Below, piece by piece: positions 45,236-56,896 of a stretch of 64,000 nucleotides of DNA. Positions within the stretch are counted from its first letter, which is position 1. Every line of letters begins with the position of its first letter. The notes beneath the pieces were generated by a model that saw only the letters and a program-made list of their open reading frames with translations, searched no databases and had not been told where the DNA came from. The translations under genes and the position numbers were made by a program. The stretch is from Fallopia convolvulus (taxonomy: Eukaryota; Streptophyta; Magnoliopsida; Caryophyllales; Polygonaceae). The stretch covers positions 26,145,324 through 26,209,323 of the forward strand of contig OZ024733.1 of NCBI GenBank assembly GCA_964016875.1, written 5' to 3'.

Positions 45236-46215
45236 GGATGAATGACCGAAAACCACCCGTATAATAGGGCATATTTCGCTAAACCACCCACTATATTACA
45301 AATTGCCGAAAAGCACCCGCATAACAGCTTCCGTTAGCGAACAACCACCCATCCCAGAATTCCGTCCAAAACATCCGTTAGTGTGTATGCACGCGCCTTT
45401 TTACTAATTTTTTATTCCAAAATAAGTTAAATAGATGAGAAAATTGTAAAAAAAAGATCTGGGGCATTGGCCCAATTTTTTTCTAGGGCATTGGCCCAAT
45501 TTGCTGCCCCCGACAACTCCGTCGCCGCCGACCCAGACCAACCTTTCTTCTTGGAAATACCAAACAGAGCAGTTTGAATTCCCGCAACTACGATGACGAA
45601 TCTTCCAGAGATCCGCCGTCGTGCTTCTTCTACCCCGGAAACGTCAATTTGTCCAATCATAGATCGGAGGATTCCGCCATTGCTAACCCTTCGCCTTACC
45701 ATAAGCTCAATTCCGTCAAGAATTTAGATATGTATCGGGCGAGCCCTGACTAGCAGCCGTTGCCTCCGTTGCGCAGACAACCAATTGCTTCTCCTTCTCC
45801 GGCGACGAGGTCTTCTCCGGCGAGGGATTCTTCGACGACCACTGTGTGCGGATTTTTTAACCCCGAACGGATCTGGTGCCGGATTTGACGAAGGGTTATC
45901 CGCCCCTGCTTCAAAGCAGAGTCGACGAAGCTACAAGAATGGCGGCGGTCGTGGTGCAATGTCCTCTTCTAAGGTTACTTCTTTTCAATAATTAGTTTTT
46001 TATTTTTTTATTAAATGTATAAGAATATCATAAAATAAAATATAGGGGTGAATTTGTAATTTCATTCTTTAAACGGATTTTTTGGACGGAAGTCTGGGAC
46101 GGGTGGTAGTTCACTAACGGAATCTGTTATGCGAGTGGTTTTCGGTAATTTGCAATATAGCGGGTGGTTTAGCGAAATATGCCCTATTATACGGGTGGTT
46201 TTCGGTCATTAAGCC
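45236..46215 (+). mobile_element. Pack-MULE, 980 bp, with captured gene sequence
   Basis: The terminal inverted repeats are about 145 bases and highly similar; both read TGACCGAAAACCACCCGTAT then AATAGGGCATATTTCGC from their outer ends. GTTAAAAAA flanks the element (45227-45235 and 46216-46224), a 9-bp Mutator target duplication. No transposase is encoded. The interior (45480-45980) is GC-rich and coding-like, see the separate entry. Confidence 0.88.
45571..45991 (+). pseudogene. captured host gene fragment, formin-like (tentative)
   Basis: From 45571 a frame reads SLNSRNYDDESSRDPPSCFF, YPGNVNLSN, SPYHKLNSVKNLDMYRASPD, a TAG at 45751-45753, then QPLPPLRRQP and TTVCGFFNPE. It continues in the next frame as GAGFDEGLSAPASKQSRRSY to 45991. 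'SPDxQPLPPLxR' followed by an FF.P segment and a Gly/Ser-rich stretch is how the region before the FH2 domain of plant class I formins reads. The match is from memory and covers a low-conservation region, so the parent gene is uncertain. The stop and the frame change show it is not translated intact. Confidence 0.45.
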
Positions 46216-46224
46216 GTTAAAAAA

Positions 46225-46756
46225 AGAAGAAGAGAAAAACAATGAAAAAGAAAAAAAAATTGAATTAATAAAGTTGTTAATGTAGTTGAAGTTTGGTTGT
46301 GGAAAGGTAGTGAACAAGAAGAAAGTGAAAGAAAAGTTAATTTTGGTGTGTTGTTTGATTTGGTTAGTTTCCTCTTTCTCGGATTTATCACCATAAGACC
46401 AAATAAGTCCCTACTTTTTTCCCTTACCTTGGCCTCATTACAACATAATAAAAGTCCTCTTGATTTATGTCATGTGCATTGTCCCAAGTGGTGGAGATTT
46501 AGGACTCTGATGCAAGCATATGGTAGATGGTTTTCAAAGTTAAGATCTGAGCGTTTATTGATTACCCTAAACACATTGAGAGTGAGTGAAGTACGTTTAT
46601 CCTTGTGAGGTTTAGGGACTAAGAAGGGCTTTTCTTGTTTAATGACAATGATATGCAATGATGACACTTATGGTTTTGAACCATGAGGTTTTGAACAAGT
46701 TGAGGCAATTATTTCTTTCTTGCACTTGTGGTCGAAATTTGATTTTTGCTTGGGGA
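46225..46756 (+). other. Athila 3' non-coding region, third part
   Basis: Ends in GCTTGGGGACAAGC, the first half of the Athila polypurine region, where the mini-LTR element inserted. No coding content was recognised. Confidence 0.55.
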
Positions 46757-46761
46757 CAAGC

Positions 46762-48163
46762 TGATACGCTAGATTATATTAAATAATATTAGGTTAATTA
46801 GAATAATTAGAATATTATCTTTCCAGATTTGATTTTATCTTTTTAGGAAGAATATCTTTTTTATTATATTAGCAATTAGGGTTTTTTTGTATTATTTAGA
46901 TATCAGGGTTATTATAAATACCCTTAAGTTGTTAGGCTGCTATCAATCAATCAGAAATCAGAAAAGTTATTTTTATTATCTTCTTAAAATCTCTAAATTT
47001 ATCGTTCTTCAACCCCGTGGCAACCAACCATGTTTATCCCGAGTCGGAATCCACACCGGATTAGGCTCAACCCCCTTGACCAACAAGGGTTCGAAACGCG
47101 GTCCACACCGGGCTCGTATCAACTGGTGCTTTCATTGAGAGTGAGTCCACATCGGACCAATCTCGCCTCCTCCGTATCAATTGGTGCTTTCATTCTTGAA
47201 CATCGCAATTATCATGTCCAGTGACGCGCAGATCCGAGCCATTCTTCAAGACATGTAGTTGAGATACGATGCTATGGGTCAACAATGCGACGCTATAGTT
47301 CAATGATTGAACTGACTTTGTCCTCTCCTGGGCAGTCCTCCCGAAGATGCGAGCGAGGTGGAGCAAAACCCTGCCCCGACAACCAACAAAGTCGAGCCCG
47401 AGCACCCGACAACAGATCCCGCGCCCGCGGCCACTGAGCCCGCGCCCGCGGCCAGCATCCCCGCGATCGCGGCCAGACCCCCGGCGCCCGCGGCCATCCC
47501 CTCGACGCCCGTGGCCACCTTCCCGGCACCAGCGGCTCGTCCCGTCGCGACCGTTGATGCACCGCCTCGCCAAGACCCCCTTCCAAAAATTAGAGTTGTG
47601 GCCCTGGTTGCGTATTCGGTTGAGTGGAGACGCCATACGCTTAAGACTTAGCGTATTTTCGCTGTTTTGTTTTGTGATTTTGGCGACCACTTTGCATTGA
47701 TCGACTCATTTGTGTTCGACCCTGGAGGATCTGATTGACGCTTCCACAGCTTCCTCCTGATTTCCGCCTCGAGGACGAGTCGATTCTCACCGGGGGAGTA
47801 ATTAATACGCTAGATTATATTAAATTATATTAGGTTAATTAGAATAATTTGAATATTATCTTTCCAGATTTGATTTTATCTTTTTTAGGAAGAATATCTT
47901 TTTTATTATATTAGCAATTAGGGGTTTTTTGTATTATTTAAAAATCAGGGTTATTATAAATACCCTTAAGTTGTTAGGCTGCTATCAATCAATCAGAAAT
48001 CAGAAAAGTTATTTTTATTATCTTCTTAAAATCTCTAAATTTATCGTTCTTCAACCCCGTGGCAACCAACCACGTTTATCCCGAGTCGGAATCCACACCG
48101 GATTAGGCTCAACCCCCTTGACCAACAAGGGTTCGATACGTGGTCCACACCGGGCTCGTATCA
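46762..48163 (+). mobile_element. 1.4-kb non-autonomous LTR retrotransposon nested in the Athila element
   Basis: LTRs of 360 bp (46762-47121) and 361 bp (47803-48163) are nearly identical, with ends TGATACG..CGTATCA (the second LTR starts TAATACG). CAAGC is duplicated on both sides (46757-46761, 48164-48168). TGGTGCTTTCATTGAGAG follows the 5' LTR as a probable primer site; the tRNA was not identified. CCGGGGGAGTAAT precedes the 3' LTR as polypurine tract. The 681-bp interior holds only a Gag-like remnant. Each LTR contains TTATAAATACCC (46911-46922 in the first), a likely TATA box. Confidence 0.88.
47215..47651 (+). pseudogene. Gag-like remnant of the mini-LTR element
   Basis: After ATG 47215 (MSSDAQIRAILQDM) there are early stops. 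From 47358 a frame of 97 residues is an Ala/Pro repeat (PAPAATEPAPAAS and similar). The short N-terminal match to gypsy Gag starts and the lack of any pol domain indicate a deletion derivative. The repeat is GC-rich and open in several frames because of its composition. Confidence 0.45.
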
Positions 48164-48168
48164 CAAGC

Positions 48169-48190
48169 AAAGTCTAAGTATGGGGTATTT
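48169..48190 (+). promoter_or_regulatory. polypurine tract of the Athila-type element
   Basis: AAAGTCTAAGTATGGGGTAT directly precedes the 3' LTR. Together with 46751-46761 it restores the usual Athila sequence before the LTR. Confidence 0.7.
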
Positions 48191-49731
48191 TGATGTCATC
48201 TTAATTTGCATGGTTTGCATGTGCATTTTAGATATAGTTTTCTTTCTTTTTAGGGTTAGTTTCTAGTGGTTTTGTGGGATTTTCTGCATATTATTTGAGA
48301 TATGGAGTCTACACAAGTGTGTTTTGTTTTTATAGGTGTTTTGATGGTGTTTTAGGACTTTAAATTAGAATTTGAGATCAAGAGAATGATGGTAGATCTT
48401 GTGGAGCAACGGTAAGAAGTTTAGAAGACCTATGAGAAGCTATAAGGACAAGAAACTAGCTAAGTGTAGGATTCACGGGCATGTTTCACGGTCATGAATG
48501 GAGTTTCACTGTCGAAGGAGGTTCTAGAGGCTAAGTGTAGGAATCACGGGCGCTTTCACAGTCGTGAAGCCGCCCGTGAAGGGCTACGAAGTGCTTTAAC
48601 GGTAGCGACGGAAAATAGTCACGACCGTGACTCCCCTGTTTTGTTCCGTGATGGGTTTTTGGGCTTTGTTTTGGGCCCGAGTTTCATTGTAGGGTTGGAT
48701 ATCTTTAGTTTATTTCTTATTTTAACTTCTTGGAAGACAAGTTAGAGATATTATTATGCATTATTATTATTCTAGTTTCTAAGAGGGAGAAGAGAATTTT
48801 TCTAAGGTTTTTAGTTTTACGCTCTTTCAAGTTTGGATTTTTGGCACTTTTGGATCGACTTTTGTTTCTTCAATTGAATCTCTATTAAGTTTCTCTTTCA
48901 ATTATTGTTATTATTCTTATTCTATGTTTAAATTTATTGTTTTGATCATGAATTCAATTATATTAGGCTACACTCTATAGTTCTAGGGTTTGGTTGATCC
49001 CAACAATGTGAAGCGAATTAGATTCAATACATTTTGCTTGAATTGAGTTGGAAAATCAATATGATTTGATTCTAGGGACTTAATCTAATAGGTTTAAACT
49101 TGTTAGAGTCTTGTTTAGGTTGCGCATTGAGAGGTGGTAGTCTAAGTAAGTAAACAAAATAGAGAGAACGCATCGAGAGGTGGTTCTATCTATTTGGAAA
49201 AACTAGAATTGAACTTGAGGATTAGTTTCTCTTGTGGTTAATTGTCATAGAACTTCTAGATATTTGAGTCAAGTTTGATGCATCACGACAGTAGGGCAAG
49301 TTCGGTTTTCATCTAGATTTCTATGTGCTTAAAGGGTTTCTATCGGTTTTGTTTGTCACGAGAGTGGGTTGTTAATTTGATAGAAGTACATTAAGTTAAA
49401 CTTTGAGAAAAGTTAATTTATGACATTATACAATAACCTTCATAACAAAATATCCAACTCAGTTTAGGTAGAAGTGAGATTCAAACTCCGTGGATCAAAG
49501 TTGTCGGGATTCTTTGCCTTGGAACTTTGCTTTCTCATATAATTTTCATTATCATAATTTATTCGTTTTACTTGCTTTTAGTAGTTAGAATTACACCAAT
49601 AATCATTATATTTGGCTTAGGAACTGGTTTCTAGAATTAGCTAAAGCAGATATAATCCCCATGATTCGATCCTGATCTAATACTACGATAGATCTCCTAT
49701 TCTTGCGAATGTGTGGGAAACCATCACATAA
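48191..49731 (+). repeat. 3' LTR of the Athila-type element
   Basis: 1541 bp, starting TGATGTCATCTTAATTTGC. It carries the about 185-bp segment (roughly 48284-48480) missing from the 5' LTR. The frame at 48494-48745 is a by-product of the LTR and not a gene. Confidence 0.85.
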
Positions 49732-50095
49732 AATACACAAATTCATAAAAAGAAAAACAATAAATAACCGAAGAAAAAGCAAAAATATAATTGAAAAAGA
49801 AGACTACGCCAAGGAAAAAGTAGGTCAAAATATTTCAGAAAAGGTGGGACATTAAAGAAAATCAGTTGAATGTTCATCCAAAATAAAAGAGTGGCTACTA
49901 TATTGCAAAGTGATCTTTCTAAGCATTGTCTTGTAACTTGTAAGTCGATCTCACACACATGATTAGTATTGCTTAATTTGTGAGCCTCACCACTTCGTAC
50001 CCTCACTCCTATATAACCCCTCTCTTCTAAGATTCATCTCACACCCAAATTTACAAACTCAAGTTCTAATTTACCCTCCAACAAAAGAAATAATC

Positions 50096-50415
50096 ATGAA
50101 TTCAAAGGAGAACCAAAATTTGTTTAACTTCTCAATCTAGCCCAAGGAGGAGCAAATTGCTAATGAGGCCATCATGAAGCACCCGGGTTCGGGTTCGGGT
50201 CCAGTCCAGTGCACTGTTGGCCCATATGTGTCTAGAAGCATTGAAGCTATTGTGGATTCGGATAATTTAGGACTGTCCTTGAGGAACCCTTATTATGAGT
50301 TGTTTCGTCGCCATAAAGCCTCCATCGTCAATGGTGATGGAATTGTTTATGTGCTTAGAAGGCAAATATTGTTGACCGTGTTACCACAATTCTGACCTTT
50401 GGTGGTGGTTTTCGG
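50096..50415 (+). pseudogene. array unit U6 exon
   Basis: ATG is kept, with the shared TAG at codon 15. A one-base loss at TTTATGTGC (about 50348) shifts the frame late in the exon. The end reads GGTTTTCGG before the GTAAGAT donor (50416), a change shared with U7. The Athila element sits in its upstream region, about 365 bases before the ATG. Confidence 0.75.
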
Positions 50416-50797
50416 GTAAGATCATTTAATTGTATTTTTTTATTTTAATAAATATTTTATAAAAAAGAGTTTGGTTCAAATGAAAAAAACTCTTATCCTG
50501 AAAAATGAAAAGAAATGAACTTTTCCTAGTTCGTAATGCACTTTTCCTACTTCGGAGTGCACTTTTTCGCATTTGCACTTTTCCCATCCTCTTAGTCAAA
50601 GCAAACATCGGTATAGGTTTATTAGGTAATTCCAAACCCGATTCCTTTTTTTTGGTCGAAAACCCGATTTCTTATATTGATGGTATAAAAACAAACGGGC
50701 TCTAAATGAAATACTACGAAATATCAATAAATTTGTAATAGTAATAAAACCTACAACAATTAATACTAAAAAAAGTAATTGCAAATATTAAATGTTA

Positions 50798-51058
50798 CTC
50801 CCTCCGTCTAAGTCTAATTGGCTTTTGAGCAATATACACACATATTAAGACAAATATTATGTTTACCAAAATATCCTTATTTATTAACTCTCCTTTTTTA
50901 CAACTTCCAATGTAATTATTGCATGTAATACACTTTACATTTTCCAATTCATTTAGTTGAGGGTAAATCTGGAAAGTTTTGGGCAAAATAGCTAAAAAGC
51001 CAAATAGAATTAGAATAATATTTGAGTATAAAAGGCCAAATGGACCTAGACGGAGGCA
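50798..51058. mobile_element. Stowaway MITE in U6 intron block
   Basis: Starts CTCCCTCCGTCTAAG and ends with the degraded GACGGAGGCAT. Nearly identical to the U7 copy, showing that U6 and U7 duplicated together with the MITE. Confidence 0.8.
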
Positions 51059-51631
51059 TTACAAAATTAAATAAGATCGAAATTCAAAGAGATAAAATCA
51101 ATCATGATAAAAACGCAAGGAAAGTTGTAGTCAGTTGGGCCAGAAAATGTCTGGTAGTGTTGATGACAGGGGATAGAAAGTGCCATGTGAACACTCTCAT
51201 CTAGTCATCTACTCATCTGGATATTATCAAATTATGTCGTGAATTTTCCTACCATAAAAACCCACTAAAATACAAAAATTCATAAAAAGAAAAACAATAA
51301 ATAATCGAAGAAAAAGAAAAAATATAAGAGAAAAACAAGACTACGCCAAGGAAAAAGTAGGTGAAAATATTTGGAAAATGTGGGACATTAAAGAAAATCC
51401 GTTGAATGTTCATCCAAAATAAAAGAGTGGCTACTATAATGCAAATTGATCTTTCTAAGCATTGTCTTGTAACTTGTAAGTCGATCTCACACACATGATT
51501 AGTAGTGCTTAATTAGTGAACCTCACCACTTCATACCCTCACTCCTATATAACCCCTCTCTTCTAAGCTTTATCTCACACCCAAATTTAAAAACTCAAGT
51601 TCTAATTTACCCTCCAACAAAAGAAATAATC

Positions 51632-51951
51632 ATGAATTCGAAGGAGTACCAAAATTTTTTAACTTCCAAATCTAGCCCAAGGAGGAACAAATTGCAAATG
51701 TGGCCATCATAAAGCACCCGGGTTCGGGTCCTGGTCCAGTCCAGTCCACGCCTGGCCCATATGTGTCTAGAAGCATTGAAGCCATTGTGGATTCGGATAA
51801 TTTAGGGTTGTCCTTGTGGAACCCTTATTATGAGTTGTTTCGTCTCCACAAAGCCCCCATCGTCAATGGTGATCGAACTGTTTACTGTGTTCACAAGGAA
51901 AAGATTGTTGACCGTGTTACCACAATTCTGACCTTTGGTGGTGGTTTTCGG
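51632..51951 (+). pseudogene. array unit U7 exon
   Basis: ATG and donor (51952) are kept, but one base is missing in the T-run after codon 8, so the frame shifts before the shared TAG position. Missense changes (LWNPYYELFRLHKAP, VHKEK) set it apart. It is closest to U6. Confidence 0.75.
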
Positions 51952-52331
51952 GTAAGATCATTTAATTGTATTTTTTTATTTTAGAAAATATTTTAGAAAA
52001 AAGAGTTTGGTTCAAATGAAAAAAACTCTTATCCTGAAAAATGAAAAGAAGTATACTTTTTCTATTTCGTAGTGCACTTTTCCTACTTTGGAGTGCACTT
52101 TTTCGCATTTGCACTTTTCGCATCCTCTTAATCAAAGCAAACATCGATATAGATTTATTAGGTAAGTCCAAACCCAATTCCTTTTTTTTGGTCGAAAACC
52201 CGATTCCTTATACTGATGGTATAAAAACAAACGGGTTCTAAATGAAATACTACGAAATAGCATTAAATTTGTACTAGTAATAAAAACCTACAATAATTAA
52301 TACTACAAAAAATTGCAAATATTAAATGTTA

Positions 52332-52593
52332 CTCCCTCCGTCTAAGTCTAATTGGCTTTTGAGCAATATACACACATATTAAGACAAATATTATGTTTAC
52401 CAAAATATCCTTATTTATTAACTCTCCTTTTTTACAACTTCCAATGTAATTATTGCATGTAATACACTTTACATTTTCCAATTTATTTAGTTGAGGGTAA
52501 ATCTGGAAAGTTTTGGGCAAAATAGCTAAAAAGCCAAATAGAATTAGAATAATATTTGAGTATAAAAGGCCAAATGGACCTAGACGGAGGGAT
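52332..52593. mobile_element. Stowaway MITE in U7 intron block
   Basis: Starts CTCCCTCCGTCTAAG and ends GACGGAGGGAT. Close copy of 50798-51058. Confidence 0.8.
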
Positions 52594-53163
52594 TACAAAA
52601 TTAAATAAGATCGAAATTCAAAGAGATAAAATCAATCATGATAAAAACGCAAGGAAAGTTGTAGTCAGGTGGGCCAGAAAATGTCCGGTAGTGTTGATGG
52701 CAGGGGATAGAAAGTGCCATGTGAACACTCTCATCTAGTCATCTACTCATCTGGATATTATCAAATTATCTGGTGATTTTTCCACCCTAAAAACCCACTA
52801 AAATACACAAATTCATAAAAAGAAAAACATTACAAAACCGAAGAAAAAGTAAAAATATAAGTGAAAAAGAGACTACGCCAAGGAAAAGTAGGTGAAAATA
52901 TTTGGAAGGTGGGACATGAAAGAAAATCGGTTGAATGTTCAGCCAATATAAAAGAGTGGCTACTATATTGCAAAGTGATCTTTCTAAGCATTGTCTTGTA
53001 ACTTGTAAGTCTATCTCACACACATGATTAGCATTCCTTAATTAGTGAGCCTCACCACTTCGTACCCACAATTCTTATATACCCCCTCTCTTCTAAGCTT
53101 CATCTCACACCCAAATTTACAAACTCAAGTTCTACTTTACCCTCCAAAAAAAAAGAAATAATC

Positions 53164-53498
53164 ATGAATTCAAAGGAGAACCAAAATTTGTTTAACTTCT
53201 CAATCTAGCCCAAGGAGGAGCAAATGGCTAATGAGGCCATCATGAAGAAGCCGGGTTCGGGTTCGTGTTCGGGTCCAGTCTAGTCCACGGCTGCCCATAT
53301 GTGTCTAGAAGTATTGAAGACATTATTGTTTCGGATAATTTAGGGTTGTCCTTGAGGAACCCTTATTATGAGTTGTATCGTCGCCATAAAGCCCCCATCG
53401 TCAATGGTGATGGAATTGTTTACTGTGCTCAGATGGCCAAGATTGTTGAACGTGTTCCCACAATTCTAGCCTTTGGTGGTGGCATTGGTGGAGTTCCG
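53164..53498 (+). pseudogene. array unit U8 exon
   Basis: ATG and donor (53499) are kept, with the shared TAG at codon 15. A second TAG lies in GTCTAGTCC (53278-53286), and one G is lost in GGCTGCCC. It carries the extra glycine codons (FGGGIGGVP) of the right-hand subgroup. Confidence 0.75.
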
Positions 53499-54450
53499 GT
53501 AAGATCGATTAATTGTATTGTTTTAATTTTAGAAAATATATTAGAAAAAAGAGTTTCGTTGAAATGACAAAAGCTCTTATCCTGAAAAATGAAAAGAAAT
53601 GCACTTTTCCTAGTTTGTATAGCACTTTTCCTACTTCGGAGGGCACTTTTTCGCATTTGCACTTTTCCTATCCCCTTAGTCAAAGCAAACATCGATGTAC
53701 GTTTATTAGGTAATTCCAAACCCGATTCCTTTTTTTTGGTCGAAAACCCGATTTCTTATAGTAATGGTATAAAAACAAACGAGCTCTAAATGAAATACTA
53801 CGAAATAACAATAAGTTAGTACTAGTAATAAAAACCTACATCAATTAATACTACAAAAAATAAGTGCAGATAGTAAATTTTTTAAAATTAAATAAGATCG
53901 AAATTCAAAGAGATAAAATCAATCAGAATAAAAACGCAAGGAAAGTTGTAGTCAGTTGTGCTAGAAAATGTCCGGTAGTGATGATGGCAAGGGAGAGGAA
54001 GTTCCATGTGAATGCTCTCATCTAGTCATCTATTCATCTGGAAATTATCAAATTATCTCGTGAATTTTCCTACCCTAAAAACCCACTAAAATACACAAAT
54101 TCATAAAAAGAAAAACAATAAATAACCGAAGAAAAAACAAAAATATAAGAGAAAAAGAGACTACGCCAAGGAAAAAGTAGGTGGAAATATTAGGAAAAGG
54201 TGGGAAATGAAAGAAAATCGGTTGAATGTTAAGCCAAAATAAAATAGTGGCTACTATATTGCAAAGTGATCTTTCTAAGCATTGTCTTGTAACTTGTAAG
54301 TCGATCTCACACACATGATTAACATTGCTTAATTAGTGAGCCTCACCACTTCGTACCCTCACTCCTAAATATCCCCTCTCTTCTAAGCTTCACCTCGCAC
54401 CCAAATTTACAACTCAAGTTCTAATTTACCCTCCAATAAAAGAAATAATC

Positions 54451-54779
54451 AAGAATTCAAAGGAGAACCAAAATTTGTTTAACTTCTCAATTTAGCCCAA
54501 GGAGGAGCAAATTGCTAATAAGGGCATCATGAAGCACCCAGGTTCGGGTTCGGGTGCAGTCAAGTCCACGTTGGCCCATATGTGTCTAGAAGCATTGAAA
54601 ACATTGTGGATTCGGATAATTTAGGGTTGTCCTTGAGGAACCCTTATTATGAGTATTTTCATCGCCATAAAGCCCCCATCATCAATGGTGATGGAAGTGT
54701 TTATTGTGCTTAGAAGGCCAAGATTGTTGATCGTGTTCCCACAATTCTGACCTTTTGTGGTGGCGTTGGTGGTGTTCCG
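54451..54779 (+). pseudogene. array unit U9 exon
   Basis: The start codon is AAG (54451-54453). The shared TAG and a further TAG in GTGCTTAGAAGG (54707-54718) follow. Donor GTAAGAT is at 54780. Confidence 0.75.
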
Positions 54780-55727
54780 GTAAGATCGATTAATTGTATT
54801 TTTTTATTTTAGAAAATATATTAGAACATAGAGTTTGATTCAAATGACAAAAACTCTTCTGTAAAATGAAAAGAAATGCACTTTTCTTATTTCGTAGTGT
54901 ACTTTTCCTACTTCGGAGTGCACTTTTTCGCATTGCACTTTTCCCATTCCCTTTAGTCAAAGCAAACATCGATATAGGTTTATTAGGTAATTCCAAACCC
55001 GATTCCTTTTTTTGGTCGAAAATCCAATTCCTTATACAGGTGGTATAAAAATGAACGGGCTCTAAATGAAATACTACTAAATAGCAACAAATTAGTACTA
55101 GTAATAAAAACCTACAACAATTAATATCACAAAAAATAATTGCAAGTATTAAATATTATAAAATTAAATAAGATCGAAATTCAAACAGATAAAATCAATC
55201 AAGATAAAAACGCAAGGAAAGTTTTAGTCAGTTGTGTCTGAAAATGTCCGTTAGTGTTGATGGCAGGGGAGTTGAAGTGTCATGTGAACACTCTCATCTA
55301 GTCATCTACTCATCTGGATATCATCAAGTTATCTCGTGAATTTTTCCACCCTAAAAACCCACTAAAATACACAACTTCATACAAAGAAAAACAATAAATA
55401 ACCAAAGAAAAAGAAAAAAATATAAGAGAAAAAGAGACTAAGCTAAGGAAAAAGTAGGTGAAAATATTAGGAAAAGGTGGGACATTAAAGAAAATTTGTT
55501 GAATGTTCAGTCAAAATAAAAGAGTGGCTACTATATTGCAATGTGATCCTTCTAAGCATTGTCTTGTAACTTGTAAGTTGATCTCAAACACATGATTAGC
55601 AATCTTAATTAGTGAGCCTCACCGCTTCGTACCCTCACTCCTATATACCCCCTCTCTTATGAACTTCATCTCACAACCAAATTTACAAACTCAAATTCTA
55701 ATTTATCCTCCAACAAAAGAAATAATC

Positions 55728-56058
55728 ATGAATTCAAAGGAGAACCAAATTTTTTTTTAACTTCTCAATCTTGCCCAAGGAGGAGGAAATTGCTAATGAG
55801 GCCATCATGAAGCAACCGGGTTCTGGTTCGGGTCCAGTCCAGTCCACGGCTGACCCATTTGTGTCTAGAAGCATTCAGGACATTGTAGATTCGGATAATT
55901 TAGGGTTGTCCTTGAGGAACCCTTATTATGTGTTGTATCATCGCCATAAAGCCCACATCGTCAATGGTGATGGAACTGTTTATTGTGCTCAGAAGGCCAA
56001 GATTGTTGACCGTGTTCCCACATTTCTGGCATTTGGTGGTGGCGTTGGTGGTGTTCCG
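55728..56058 (+). pseudogene. array unit U10 exon
   Basis: ATG is kept and the shared site is TTG (Leu) as in U1. An enlarged T-run causes a frameshift and TAA after ten codons. From 55771 the frame is open again to the donor (56059) for 96 codons (LPKEEEIANEAIM .. FGGGVGGVP). Apart from the T-run it is nearly intact. Confidence 0.78.
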
Positions 56059-56896
56059 GTAAGATCGATTAGTTGTATTTTCTTAATATTAGAAAATATA
56101 CTAGAAAAAACAGTTTGGTTCAAATGACAAAAATTCTTATCCTGAAAAATGAAAAGAAATACACTTTTCCTAGTTCGTAGTGCATTTTTCCTACTTCGGA
56201 GTTCACGTTTTCGCATTGCACTTTTTCCAATTCCCTTAGTCAAAGCAAACATCGATGTAGGTTTATTAGGTAATTCCAAACCCAATTCCTTTTTTTGGTC
56301 GAAAACCCGATTCCTTATACTGATGGTATAAAACAAACAGGATCTAAATGAAATACTATGAAATAGCAATAAATTAGTACTAGTAATACAAACCTACAAC
56401 AATTAATACTACAAAAAATAATTGCAAATATTAAAAGTTATAATAATGCAATGTGAACACTCTCATCTAGTCATCTACTCATCTGGATATTATCAAATTA
56501 TCTCGTGAATTTTCCTACCCTAAAAACCCACTAAAATACACAAATTCATAAAAAGAAATACAATAAATAACCGAAGAAACAACAAAAATATAAGAGAAAA
56601 AGAGACTACGCCAAGGAAATAGTAGGTGAAAATATTAGGAAAAGGTGGGATATGAAAGAAAATCGGTTGAATGTTCAGCCAAAATAAAAGAGTGGCTATA
56701 ATATTGCAAAGTGATCTTTCTAAGCATTGTCTTGTAACTTGTAAGTTGATCTCACACACATGATTAGCATTGCTTAATTAGTGAGCCCCATCACTTCGTA
56801 CCCTCACTCCTATATACCCCCTCTTTTCTAAGCTTCATCTCACACCCAAATTTACAAACTCAAGTTCTAATTTATCCTTCTACAAAAGAAATAATC

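Larger units (their letters stand above)
38338..49731 (+). mobile_element. Athila-type Ty3/gypsy retrotransposon, internally deleted, with three nested insertions
   Basis: Two long LTRs (38338-39698 and 48191-49731) flank an interior with an Asp-tRNA primer site, Athila-style Gag-protease, the integrase tail and the typical 3' signature GCTTGGGGACAAGC (interrupted) followed by AAAGTCTAAG. AATAC is found at 38333-38337 and 49732-49736 as a 5-bp target duplication, if the last LTR bases are taken as TCA/TAA. The insertion site is the upstream region of array unit U6. RT, RNase H and integrase core are missing. Nested insertions: hAT 43103-43712, Pack-MULE 45236-46215, mini-LTR element 46762-48163. 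Confidence 0.88.

Noticed and set aside
47190..47690. Long minus-strand frame, Arg/Gly-rich, over the mini-LTR interior
   Set aside because: Complement of the Ala/Pro repeat; GC-rich repeats leave all frames open.
50505..50705. 66-residue plus-strand frame repeated in several array intron blocks (MKRN.LFLVR...)
   Set aside because: Low-complexity text made by repeats of GCACTTTTCC; conserved only through duplication of the block.
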